Below are positions 1 to 6,008 of a DNA stretch of 7,952 nt, in pieces. The translations under genes and the position numbers were made by a program. Within the stretch, counting starts at the first letter, position 1; each line of letters begins with the position of its first letter. The DNA lies in NCBI GenBank assembly GCA_016200745.1, contig JACQEF010000128.1:1-7952 (forward strand). Reading direction: 5' to 3'. Below the pieces are notes generated by a model. The model searched no databases. It worked only from the letters and a program-made list of their open reading frames with translations, and had not been told where the DNA came from. The DNA is from Chloroflexota bacterium (GTDB lineage: Bacteria; Chloroflexota; Limnocylindria; Limnocylindrales; CSP1-4).

Positions 1-509
1 GCGCCGGGTACGATCTGGCCGGGGCCGATGGAACCTTCGAACTGCTGCTTCGAGAAACGCTCTCGCCCAACGCGCGCTTCTTCAATGTGCTCAGCTACGA
101 GGTGACCACGCGCATGACGGCGGCGCACGATACGCACACGGCGGCGTCGGTCACGGTGGAGGTGGATGAGGCGGTGCAGTCGGCAGGCGCAACGGGGACT
201 GGCCCCGTCTGTGCCCTCGATTCAGCGCTGCGGCAATGCCTGGCCGCTAGCTATCCGGCGGTGGTCGAGGTACGGCTCACGGACTACAAAGTGCGCGTGC
301 TCGAACCGGGGAAAGGGACCGCCGCCAAAGTGCGGGTGCTGGTGGAATGGACCGACGGCCACAGTAGCTGGACCACAGCGGGCGTCTCCGCCAACGTCAT
401 CGAAGCGAGCTGGCTGGCGCTGACGGATTCATTACGCCTGGAGTTGCTGCGCCTCGTTGGAGCCGGTCAGGCCCCGGTGCACATCGAAGACTATTCCTGG
501 GCGGTGTAG
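1..509 (+). CDS. cimA: Citramalate synthase, C-terminal part (5' end outside window)
   Basis: The reading frame is open from base 3 and ends at TAG 507-509, giving 168 residues with no start in the window. It begins GYDLAGADGTFELLLRE, a segment typical of the linker and start of the C-terminal regulatory (LeuA dimerisation/allosteric) domain of the citramalate/isopropylmalate synthase family. It continues through a TVEVDEAVQSAG-like strand to a conserved end (VIEASWLALTDSLRLELLRL). In this family the enzyme condenses pyruvate with acetyl-CoA to (R)-citramalate, the threonine-independent entry to isoleucine; the C-terminal domain binds the feedback inhibitor. The TIM-barrel catalytic domain is missing, so 2-isopropylmalate synthase (leuA) cannot be fully excluded, although the FELLLRE segment and the VIEASW end fit CimA better. 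Base composition and codon use are clearly less GC-biased than in the genes beyond 1100. Confidence 0.82.
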   Translation, partial: AGYDLAGADGTFELLLRETLSPNARFFNVLSYEVTTRMTAAHDTHTAASVTVEVDEAVQSAGATGTGPVCALDSALRQCLAASYPAVVEVRLTDYKVRVLEPGKGTAAKVRVLVEWTDGHSSWTTAGVSANVIEASWLALTDSLRLELLRLVGAGQAPVHIEDYSWAV

Positions 510-550
510 GACCGTAACGGCGATTCAGTCCCTGGCGAGCTATACTCGTC

Positions 551-556
551 AGGAAA
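551..556 (+). promoter_or_regulatory. Ribosome binding site of the P1 peptidase gene
   Basis: AGGAAA lies six bases before the ATG at 563 and supports that start. The 53-base gap after cimA is short enough for co-transcription, although no shared function is evident. Confidence 0.55.
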
Positions 557-562
557 CTGAAT

Positions 563-1765
563 ATGCGCCTTCATAAATGGCTCCCCATGATAGTATTGGC
601 CGCCGCGCTGGCGTGCGCGCAGACCAAGCCACGCGGACGTGAACTCGGCATCCGGCTCGAAGGGACGCCCGGGCCCCTGAACGCAATCACGGACGTCGCG
701 GGCGTCGAGGTGGGGCATCGAACGATCATTTCCGGCGCTAATGTACGCACGGGCGTAACCGCCGTCTGGCCGCGCGGCAAGCAGTCGAACGATCCGGTGT
801 TTGGCGGATTCTTCTCGCAGAATGGCAATGGAGACATGACCGGCACGCACTGGCTCGAAGAGTCGGGCTTCCTCGACGGACCGGTGCTCATCACCAACAC
901 GCATAGCGTGGGCGTGGTGCGAGACGCTTACCTGGCTTGGCTGGTGAAGAACAAGCGGGCGCCCGGAACGAACGTCTTCGCCGGCGGCTTCTATACGTAT
1001 CCGGTGGTGGCCGAGACCTACGACGGCTTTCTGAACGACATCAACGGATTCCACGTCAAGCCGGACGACGTCAGCCTGGCGCTGGAGAGCGCGGCGGGTG
1101 GCGCGGTGCCGGAAGGCAACGTGGGCGGCGGCACCGGCATGGTCTGCCACGAGTTCAAGGGCGGGATCGGGACGGCGTCGCGCGTCATCCCCGAGGCGTT
1201 CGGCGGCTGGACGGTCGGCGTCCTGGTCCAGGCAAACTACGGCCGGCGCGGCCTGCTCCGGGTGGACGGCGTGCCGGTCGGCGAGGCGATCCCGGTCGGC
1301 GACGTGCCCAGCCCGTACCGGCCGGAGGACGATGAGGGGCCGCCCGAGAGGCCGCCGCCTGGCTCCGGCTCGATCATCGTGATCGTGGCCACCGACGCGC
1401 CGCTGTTGCCGCACCAGTGCGAGCGCCTGGCCCAGCGGGCCGGGCTGGGGATCGCCCGGATGGGCGGGACCGGGGGCAACTCGAGCGGCGACCTGTTCCT
1501 CTGCTTCGCGACGGGCAACCGTGGCCTGCCGGGGATCACGTTCGCGGCGGATCCGCGATTCACGATCGAGGTTCGGGCGGTCAACGACCACGTCATCAAC
1601 GGGCTGTTCGAGGCGGTCATCGAGTCGACCGAGGAGGCGATCCTCAATGCCCTCGTCGCCGCCGAGACGATGACGGGGCGGGACGGGATCACGGCCCACG
1701 CGATCCCGCACGACCGCCTGATCGAGGTGATGGAGCGATACGGCCGGAGTCCGACGCGCGGCTGA
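563..1765 (+). CDS. P1 family (DmpA/S58) self-processing aminopeptidase, exported form; probable chimeric gene
   Basis: This 400-residue protein belongs to the P1/S58 N-terminal-nucleophile peptidases (DmpA, BapA), which cut N-terminal D-amino acids, beta-amino acids or amides from peptides. These enzymes are made as one chain and cleave themselves before a catalytic serine. Residues 1-17 form a signal peptide (basic start, hydrophobic core, ALA before Cys18); the site could also be read as a weak lipobox. The family block LGIRLEGTPGPLNAITDVAG follows. Conserved motifs include TNTHSVGVVRD (111-121), AVPEGNVGGGTGM (181-193), FKGGIGTASR (198-207) and QANYG (223-227). Gly269-Ser270 before IIVIVATDAP is the predicted self-cleavage site, giving a beta chain of 131 residues; GGNSSGD (304-310) contains the second active-site serine, Ser308. 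All landmarks are in order and in frame. Composition changes sharply near residues 175-195: the N-terminal half looks like secreted acidobacterial homologues, the C-terminal half like the GC-rich remainder of the window. Function is secure; the unity of the gene is doubtful. Confidence 0.9.
   Translation: MRLHKWLPMIVLAAALACAQTKPRGRELGIRLEGTPGPLNAITDVAGVEVGHRTIISGANVRTGVTAVWPRGKQSNDPVFGGFFSQNGNGDMTGTHWLEESGFLDGPVLITNTHSVGVVRDAYLAWLVKNKRAPGTNVFAGGFYTYPVVAETYDGFLNDINGFHVKPDDVSLALESAAGGAVPEGNVGGGTGMVCHEFKGGIGTASRVIPEAFGGWTVGVLVQANYGRRGLLRVDGVPVGEAIPVGDVPSPYRPEDDEGPPERPPPGSGSIIVIVATDAPLLPHQCERLAQRAGLGIARMGGTGGNSSGDLFLCFATGNRGLPGITFAADPRFTIEVRAVNDHVINGLFEAVIESTEEAILNALVAAETMTGRDGITAHAIPHDRLIEVMERYGRSPTRG
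1045..1150. other. Compositional breakpoint inside the P1 peptidase gene
   Basis: By direct count, 60-base lines are about 53-63% GC before this point (781: 53%, 901: 62%, 1021: 60%) and about 70-78% after it (1081: 78%, 1141: 70%, 1201: 77%, 1261: 78%). A/T-ending codons such as GGA, CAT, TAT, TTT, AAT and GTA are frequent up to about 1112 and become rare afterwards, while GTC replaces GTG as the favoured valine codon. The break coincides with the glycine-rich family motif around residues 178-195, where unrelated genomes would share the most nucleotide identity. Confidence 0.7.
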
Positions 1766-1766
1766 G

Positions 1767-1806
1767 CCGAGGGTCCAGGTGGCGGCGGCGGCACCGGACC
1801 CTTCGG
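1767..1806. terminator. Hairpin between convergent genes
   Basis: CCGAGGGTCC pairs with GGACCCTTCGG across a 19-base GC-rich loop, giving ten base pairs with a single bulged T. It starts one base after the peptidase stop codon and sits before the end of the sulfurtransferase gene on the other strand, the usual place for a shared terminator. No T-tract follows on either strand, so this is structure only. Confidence 0.45.
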
Positions 1807-1828
1807 TCAGCGAACCGAAACCGGAGGC

Positions 1829-2692
1829 TCAGCCCGCGGCGACCGCGACCGGCTTCTCGATCGGAACGCCGATCAGGCTGCCGTACTCCGTCCAGCTACC
1901 GTCGTAGTTGCGGACGCGGCTGTAGCCGAGCAGCTCGTGGAGCACGAACCAGCTGTGCGACGACCGCTCCCCGATCCGGCAGTACGCGATCACGTCCTTG
2001 TCGGGGGTGATGCCCTTGGCCTCGTACAGCGAGGCGAGCTCCTCGGCACTCTTGAACGTGCCGTCCTCCCGGACGGTCTGGGCCCACGGGATCGACGCGG
2101 CACCCGGGATGTGGCCGGCCCGCTGGGCCGTCTCGCTCATGCCGGGAGGGGCGATGATCTCGCCGCTGAACTCGGCCGGGCTGCGAACGTCGACCAGCGC
2201 CAGACCCGGATCGCCGAGCCGCGGCAGGATGTCGTCGCGGAAGGCGCGCAGGCTGAAGTCAGGTTCGGGCAGCTGGTAGCCCGTCGCGGCAGGGGTCGGC
2301 ACGTCGACGTCGAGCGCGAGACCCTTGTCCAGCCAGAACTTGCGCCCGCCATTGAGGATGCGCACGTCGTGATGGCCGTACAGCTTGAGTTGCCAGTACG
2401 CCCAGGCCGCGAACCAGTTGTTGTTGTCGCCGTACAGCACGATCGTCGTGTCCGGCCCGATGCCGGATTCGGACAGGAGCCTGCTGAAGTCCTCGCGGCC
2501 GGCAATGTCGCGCCGGATGCCGTCGGCCAGCTGGCTGGTCCAGTTCCAGCCGATCGCGCCCGGAATGTGGCTCTGCTCGTAGGCGGTCGTGTCCACGTCG
2601 ACCTCGACGAAGCGGACCTTCGGGTCGGTGAGGTGGGCGAGGGCCCAGTCGCTGTCGACGAGGGCCGTGTCGCTGGCGTATCCGTGGCTCAT
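1829..2692 (-). CDS. Tandem-rhodanese thiosulfate/3-mercaptopyruvate sulfurtransferase
   Basis: This 287-residue protein is the usual length for two-domain rhodaneses, which move sulfane sulfur from thiosulfate or mercaptopyruvate to cyanide, thiols or protein acceptors through a cysteine persulfide, normally in the cytosol. The N-terminal domain (about 10-125) has the structural motifs HIPGAIGWNW and YGDNNNWFAAWAYW but lacks the active cysteine, as is normal for this inactive half. The C-terminal domain (about 145-275) has LVDVRSPAEF, HIPGA and the loop CRIGERSSHSW with catalytic Cys238. A CRIGERS-type loop is typical of actinobacterial CysA-like thiosulfate sulfurtransferases rather than the CG[ST]G loop of E. 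coli SseA-type mercaptopyruvate enzymes, so thiosulfate is the likelier donor. The ATG at 2692 has a strong Shine-Dalgarno GGAGG eight bases upstream. No signal peptide is visible. The gene upstream on the same strand lies 62 bases away and could share a transcript. Confidence 0.93.
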   Translation of the reverse strand: MSHGYASDTALVDSDWALAHLTDPKVRFVEVDVDTTAYEQSHIPGAIGWNWTSQLADGIRRDIAGREDFSRLLSESGIGPDTTIVLYGDNNNWFAAWAYWQLKLYGHHDVRILNGGRKFWLDKGLALDVDVPTPAATGYQLPEPDFSLRAFRDDILPRLGDPGLALVDVRSPAEFSGEIIAPPGMSETAQRAGHIPGAASIPWAQTVREDGTFKSAEELASLYEAKGITPDKDVIAYCRIGERSSHSWFVLHELLGYSRVRNYDGSWTEYGSLIGVPIEKPVAVAAG

Positions 2693-2700
2693 GGATGGAT

Positions 2701-2705
2701 CCTCC
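2701..2705 (-). promoter_or_regulatory. Ribosome binding site of the sulfurtransferase gene
   Basis: On the minus strand GGAGG precedes the ATG with an eight-base spacer. This fixes the start at 2692 and shows that the gene has its own initiation site even if co-transcribed with the gene ending at 2755. Confidence 0.7.
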
Positions 2706-2754
2706 AGGAATGGGTCGAGAAGTCCGGGACGCTGGCTTCGCGGCGTTCCGAGGA

Positions 2755-3222
2755 TCAGCCGCCCGACGTCAGTCGATCGCGGCGGCTAAACTCGGCCAGC
2801 CGCTCGGTACACGCCGCGGCCATCCGCTGCGCCTGGCGCACGATCCAGGGATCCACCCGGCTCGAGTCCTCGATTGCGATGGACGGCCCGAGCGGACCGT
2901 CGTCGACGACGATGCCCGAGCTGTTGCGGTAGTCGGACATCCAGTTCGCCTGGAGCTGGAGCGCCACGTCGGCCACCACCGCCGGGCTGAACAGCCAGTC
3001 GAGGTAGCTGACGTTCAGGCGATCGGCGATGTCCGCGACGCGAACCGGGTGCCCGCGTTCGATCCGAGCGAGCAGGTCGATCACCCGTAGCGCCGCGAAC
3101 GGGTCGCCCGCCTCGGCCACGATCGGCGGGTCGGCGAGCGGATTCGGCAACCCGGCGGGAGCCGGCCGCAGGGCACCCAGGCCGATGGCGGGGACGATGG
3201 TTTCGGTCACGGGGTCGGTCAT
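2755..3222 (-). CDS. Uncharacterised 155-residue protein with a possible helix-turn-helix
   Basis: I do not recognise this family. From the ATG at 3222 the product has 155 residues. Residues 1-40 are rich in proline and alanine and probably disordered. Residues 42-75 (ALRVIDLLARIERGHPVRVA followed by DIADRLNVSYLDWLF) have the spacing of a winged-helix or helix-turn-helix segment. Next come a conserved-looking block with ANWMSDYRNSSGIVVDDG (92-109), a short acidic stretch, and a C-terminal amphipathic helix (123-148). There is no signal peptide, membrane segment or metal-binding cluster. Codon use matches its neighbours, and the ordered, low-repeat sequence supports a real gene. The start is uncertain: the frame extends upstream to 3306, GTG 3237 is an alternative, and the GGAG next to ATG 3222 is too close to be a good ribosome site. 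It may share a transcript with the sulfurtransferase. Confidence 0.6.
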   Translation of the reverse strand: MTDPVTETIVPAIGLGALRPAPAGLPNPLADPPIVAEAGDPFAALRVIDLLARIERGHPVRVADIADRLNVSYLDWLFSPAVVADVALQLQANWMSDYRNSSGIVVDDGPLGPSIAIEDSSRVDPWIVRQAQRMAAACTERLAEFSRRDRLTSGG

Positions 3223-3325
3223 CTCCGACTGAATCACTAGGGATTGGCGGAAGCCTACCACCGGATCGCGCCTGGCACCATCGGCCGTGCCCGATCGGTC
3301 GTCCACCCGGCATACGAAGCTTCAC

Positions 3326-3340
3326 CGGGTCGGCGACCCG
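3326..3340. repeat. Inverted repeat 1 before the S41 gene
   Basis: CGGGTC and GACCCG form a perfect six-base-pair stem around a GGC loop. Confidence 0.55.
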
Positions 3341-3371
3341 CCCGCAACCGTTCTGCGGCATGCTTGATGAT

Positions 3372-3390
3372 GCCGGGTCCTGGACCCGGC
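3372..3390. repeat. Inverted repeat 2 before the S41 gene (19-base palindrome)
   Basis: GCCGGGTCC, a central T, then GGACCCGGC: nine perfect base pairs of dyad symmetry. It ends 48 bases before the proposed ATG at 3439. It could be a repressor-type operator or, in RNA, a leader hairpin. It shares the GGGTCC/GGACCC core with the hairpin at 1767-1806. Confidence 0.6.
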
Positions 3391-3396
3391 GGCCGG

Positions 3397-3409
3397 CTCG
3401 CGTCGCGAG
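3397..3409. repeat. Inverted repeat 3 before the S41 gene
   Basis: CTCGCG, a central T, then CGCGAG: a perfect 13-base dyad that starts six bases after the end of inverted repeat 2 and has the same one-T centre. Confidence 0.55.
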
Positions 3410-3438
3410 TCGGTCCTCGTCAGCGCGACACGAGCACG

Positions 3439-4827
3439 ATGCCCCCGATGGACCCCGACTCGATCCCGACCGAACCGATCATCGATCCCGGGCCGCTGGA
3501 CGCGACCGATGTCGCGCCCGGCCCCTCCCAGGCTTCGGGATCCCGGACGGCCGGTCGTGGACGCGGGGCGGCGATCCGCCGGGCGGCCATCGGGCTCGTG
3601 CTCGCGCTGACGTTCATCGTCGGGATCGGGGTCGGCCGCCTGGTGCCGGCCGCCGAGGGCGGGGCCGGCGGCGAGACCCCGGCCCCGACCGGTCATCCGA
3701 GTTCCGCGCAGGAGCTCGCGCTGATCGGCGAGGCGTGGAACATCCTCCACGAGCAGTACGTCGGCAAGGACCAGCTCGACGACCAGGCGCTCGCGTACGG
3801 CGCGATCGACGGGCTGACCCAGGCGGTCGGCGACACCGGCCACACGTCGTTCCTCACCCCCGAGGAACGGGCCGCGCGCGCCGACGAGCTTTCCGGGTCG
3901 TACGTCGGCATCGGCGTCCGGATCGACACCGCGCCCAATGGGTTCCCCGTCGTCGACAAGGTGTTCAAGGGCAGCCCGGCCGAGAAGGCGGGGCTCAAGA
4001 CGGGCGACGAGCTGACCGCGGTCGACGGCAAGAGCACGGCGGGCCACAGCCTCGACGACGTCGCCGGGTGGGTGCGCGGCGAAGCCGGAACCACGGTCAG
4101 GATCAAGGCCCGGAGCGGGCCGCAGGGCGTCGAGCGCGAGGTCAGCATCGTCCGGGCGGCCGTCGCGGAGGTCGTGGTGTCCTGGACGATGATCCCGGGG
4201 ACGAAGACCGCGTTCCTCCGCCTCGACCAGTTCTCGAACGGGTCGGCCGACGACGTGAAGGCGGCGCTCGTCGAGATCAAGGCGGCCGGCGCCGACCGGC
4301 TGATCCTCGACCTGCGCGGCAACCCGGGCGGCTACGTCAATGAAGCCGTGGGCGTCGCGAGCCAGTTCCTGTCGGGTGGCGACGTCTATATCGAGCGCGA
4401 CGCTGCCGGCCAGGAGACGCACCACCCGGTCTCGGCGGGTGGCGTGGCCATGGAGCTCCCGCTCGTCGTCCTCGTCGACGGCGGCACCGCCAGCTCGGCC
4501 GAGATCGTGACGGGGGCACTCCAGGACGCCGGCCGAGCCGAGATCGTCGGCGTCAAGACCTACGGGACCGGCACCGTCCTCGGCGAGTTCCCGCTCGCCG
4601 ACGGCTCCGCGCTGCGGGTGGGCACGGTGGAGTGGCTGACACCGAAGGGCCGCCGGATCTGGCACGAAGGCATCGTCCCGGACGTGATCGTGGAGCGGAA
4701 GGCGGACGTCGTGCCCCTCGGTCCCGACGACATCCAGGCCATGACCGCCGCCCAGGTGGCCGCGATGACCGATCCGCAGCTGAAGCGGGCACTGAGCGTC
4801 GCGACGGCCTCGACGCCGCCGGCCTGA
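3439..4827 (+). CDS. S41 family (CtpA/Tsp-type) PDZ peptidase with altered catalytic dyad
   Basis: From the ATG at 3439 the product has 462 residues. Residues 1-47 form a proline-rich cytoplasmic tail with a basic end, 48-70 a single membrane anchor (AIGLVLALTFIVGIGVG), and 72-90 a Gly/Pro linker. A helical N-terminal domain (ELALIGEAWNILHEQYVGKD, then GAIDGLTQAVGDTGHTSFLT) follows. The PDZ domain spans about 154-225 (YVGIGVRI, GSPAEKAGLKTGDEL) and the S41 core about 245-425 (LILDLRGNPGGYVNEAVG, VLVDGGTASSAEIVTGALQD, WLTPKGRRIWHEGIVPDV). Members cut proteins near their C-termini outside the membrane. By alignment the nucleophile is Ser352 in GGTASSAE. The general-base lysine normally found 25 residues later in a GKG motif is Thr377 here (YGTGTVLGEFPL); Lys373 is nearby. 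The start is chosen because the protein becomes family-like after it; ATG 3448 is an alternative and no clear Shine-Dalgarno is seen. Convergent with the epimerase gene, two bases away. Confidence 0.92.
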   Translation: MPPMDPDSIPTEPIIDPGPLDATDVAPGPSQASGSRTAGRGRGAAIRRAAIGLVLALTFIVGIGVGRLVPAAEGGAGGETPAPTGHPSSAQELALIGEAWNILHEQYVGKDQLDDQALAYGAIDGLTQAVGDTGHTSFLTPEERAARADELSGSYVGIGVRIDTAPNGFPVVDKVFKGSPAEKAGLKTGDELTAVDGKSTAGHSLDDVAGWVRGEAGTTVRIKARSGPQGVEREVSIVRAAVAEVVVSWTMIPGTKTAFLRLDQFSNGSADDVKAALVEIKAAGADRLILDLRGNPGGYVNEAVGVASQFLSGGDVYIERDAAGQETHHPVSAGGVAMELPLVVLVDGGTASSAEIVTGALQDAGRAEIVGVKTYGTGTVLGEFPLADGSALRVGTVEWLTPKGRRIWHEGIVPDVIVERKADVVPLGPDDIQAMTAAQVAAMTDPQLKRALSVATASTPPA

Positions 4828-4835
4828 GATCAGGC
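4822..4835. repeat. Palindrome spanning two convergent stop codons
   Basis: GCCTGA, GA, TCAGGC: a perfect six-base inverted repeat whose two arms contain the TGA of the S41 gene (4825-4827) and, on the other strand, the TGA of the epimerase gene (4830-4832). Confidence 0.65.
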
Positions 4836-5867
4836 GGTCAGCGACCGCCAGCGCCAGGTCATCGTCGCGATCAGCGGCCGTCCGGGCTCCACGATCGCCG
4901 GCTCCAGGTTGAGCGCGTCGGGCGGGGCGGTCTGCGGCTCGACGCAGAGCGCCTCGGTCGGGACCGTGTAGACCACCCAGTCGCGGCAGTCGGATTCGAT
5001 GGTCAGCTCGAGGAACCCCGGCCAGCGCAGGACGGGGGGCCGTCGGAGATCCGTGAAGCAATCGTCCCAGGGTCCCGGCACCGGCGGGATCCGGTCGAGC
5101 GTCGTGATGCCGCCGGCATCGCGGACGTACATCGAACCCGCGTCGAGGTCGAGCTCGACGGGCGGCGTCAGCGATGCGGTGCCACCTGCCGGGTCGCTCG
5201 CCGCCAGCTGCCGGCGGAACCACGGGTGCCAGCCCATCGACGCCGGCATCGGCTCTTCGGCGTGCAGCTCGAGCCGGATGTCGAGTCGCCCCTCCCCGAG
5301 CTCGACGTGCTGGACCGCGCGCCCGGAGAACGGCCAGTCCGGTCCCAGCGCGGTGCCGATCGTCTGCACGTCGAGCCGGTGCCACGACCGATCCATGACG
5401 GTGCCGTGGATCGCGTGCGGCGGCAGCTCGATCGGGAGCTGGTAGGGCTTGCCCCGGAAGGTGAAGCGGCCGTCGCGGACCCGGCCGGCAAATGGCGCCA
5501 TCGGGAACGAGCCCCAGGCCATCCGGCCCTCGCCCTCGGTCACGAGGAGCTCGCGACCCTCGATCACGAGCGAGGCGAGCCGGCCGCCCCGGACGAGGTC
5601 GACGACCGCGTGGGCGCCCGGGGCGTCGAGATGGAGCTCGGCCTCGGGGTCGCTCGTGGCCCCGGCACCCGCCGCGGCGTCGGCGTCGCCGTCGCCGTCG
5701 AACCCGACGGTCATCGTTCCGCCGCCCTCGGCAGGGACCGGCGCGAGCCGCTTCCCCTTGGCCACGAGCTCATGGGCCGGCGGCGTCGTCCGCCAGATCT
5801 GCTGATCGAAGCCGGCGAGGATGCCCCCGATCGTCTGCCCCGCGGACGGCCGCTTCTTCCCGGCCAT
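4830..5867 (-). CDS. Aldose 1-epimerase (galactose mutarotase-like) family protein with N-terminal extension
   Basis: From ATG 5867 the product has 345 residues. Residues from about 75 to the end form an aldose 1-epimerase-type beta-sandwich; this family interconverts alpha and beta anomers of sugars or hexose 6-phosphates. The landmarks are AGRVRDGRFTFRG (127-139, substrate arginine), HGTV with His154, MGWHPWF with His214 (the two family histidines), DDCFTDL (268-274) and CVEPQTAPPDALN with Glu310, the usual catalytic base. The set is complete, so the protein is probably active; the sugar cannot be told. Residues 1-58 (MAGKKRPSAGQTIGGILAGF, then DQQIWRTTPPAHELVAKG and GGGTMTVGFDG) do not belong to the epimerase fold and look like a separate small conserved protein, joined by an Asp/Ala/Gly linker (59-74). 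ATG 5714 would give a plain 294-residue epimerase with a weak GAGG upstream. The frame opens further to GTG 5951, but that part lacks conserved character. kamA lies upstream on the same strand. Confidence 0.85.
   Translation of the reverse strand: MAGKKRPSAGQTIGGILAGFDQQIWRTTPPAHELVAKGKRLAPVPAEGGGTMTVGFDGDGDADAAAGAGATSDPEAELHLDAPGAHAVVDLVRGGRLASLVIEGRELLVTEGEGRMAWGSFPMAPFAGRVRDGRFTFRGKPYQLPIELPPHAIHGTVMDRSWHRLDVQTIGTALGPDWPFSGRAVQHVELGEGRLDIRLELHAEEPMPASMGWHPWFRRQLAASDPAGGTASLTPPVELDLDAGSMYVRDAGGITTLDRIPPVPGPWDDCFTDLRRPPVLRWPGFLELTIESDCRDWVVYTVPTEALCVEPQTAPPDALNLEPAIVEPGRPLIATMTWRWRSLTA
4833..4849 (+). terminator. Hairpin just after the S41 stop codon, inside the epimerase 3' end
   Basis: GGCGGTC and GACCGCC make a perfect seven-base-pair stem with a three-base AGC loop. 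It begins five bases after the S41 stop and is the best candidate for ending that transcript, but it lies within the last codons of the epimerase gene. No T-tract follows. Confidence 0.4.
5677..5700. repeat. GTCGCC/GCGTCG low-complexity tract
   Basis: This imperfect trinucleotide tract encodes the Asp-Gly-Asp-Ala-Asp linker between the N-terminal segment and the epimerase domain. Such tracts expand easily by slippage and may mark the fusion joint. Confidence 0.55.
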
Positions 5868-5942
5868 CAGGCGCTCGCCGGCGACGCGATCCGCGTCGTC
5901 GTCTGCCGTCGGGGAGCCGGTTGCCGCATGCCGGGAGCGTAG

Positions 5943-5965
5943 CGGACGCACCCGTCGCGCGTCCG
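5943..5965 (-). terminator. Hairpin downstream of kamA
   Basis: CGGACGC and GCGTCCG form a perfect seven-base-pair stem with a nine-base loop, 43 bases beyond the kamA stop and 75 bases before the epimerase start. It may separate the two transcripts. No T-tract is present. Confidence 0.35.
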
Positions 5966-6008
5966 GCGGCCAGGGGACGCGCGGCAGCGGTGCCGGCGAA
6001 GAGCGCGG

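Larger units (their letters stand above)
3223..3438. promoter_or_regulatory. Divergent intergenic region
   Basis: This 216-base stretch separates the divergently read 155-residue protein gene and S41 peptidase gene and should carry promoters for both. I see no convincing -35/-10 pair on either strand. It holds three perfect GC-rich inverted repeats, at 3326-3340, 3372-3390 and 3397-3409, all nearer the S41 gene. The S41 frame stays open back to 3244, but that part reads as arginine- and proline-rich chance coding and is not claimed as protein. Confidence 0.5.

Noticed and set aside
541..546. TATACT as a -10 element for the P1 peptidase gene
   Set aside because: There is no -35-like hexamer at the right distance, and a start of transcription there would cut into the AGGAAA ribosome site.
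491..1711. 406-codon minus-strand frame opposite the P1 peptidase gene
   Set aside because: It is a shadow of the peptidase gene with no recognisable domain; the plus-strand protein is conserved throughout.
3244..3438. Upstream in-frame extension of the S41 protein (65 residues)
   Set aside because: The extension is Arg/Pro-rich, crosses all three palindromes and overlaps no family region; the protein becomes plausible only from ATG 3439.
3322..5385. 687-codon open frame on the minus strand
   Set aside because: It is antisense to the S41 gene and runs into the epimerase gene; its product is arginine- and alanine-rich without any family motif, as expected from GC-rich shadow frames.
4632..5942. 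436-codon plus-strand frame over the S41 end and epimerase
   Set aside because: It overlaps two well-supported genes and is rich in Arg/Asp/Gly repeats without family motifs.
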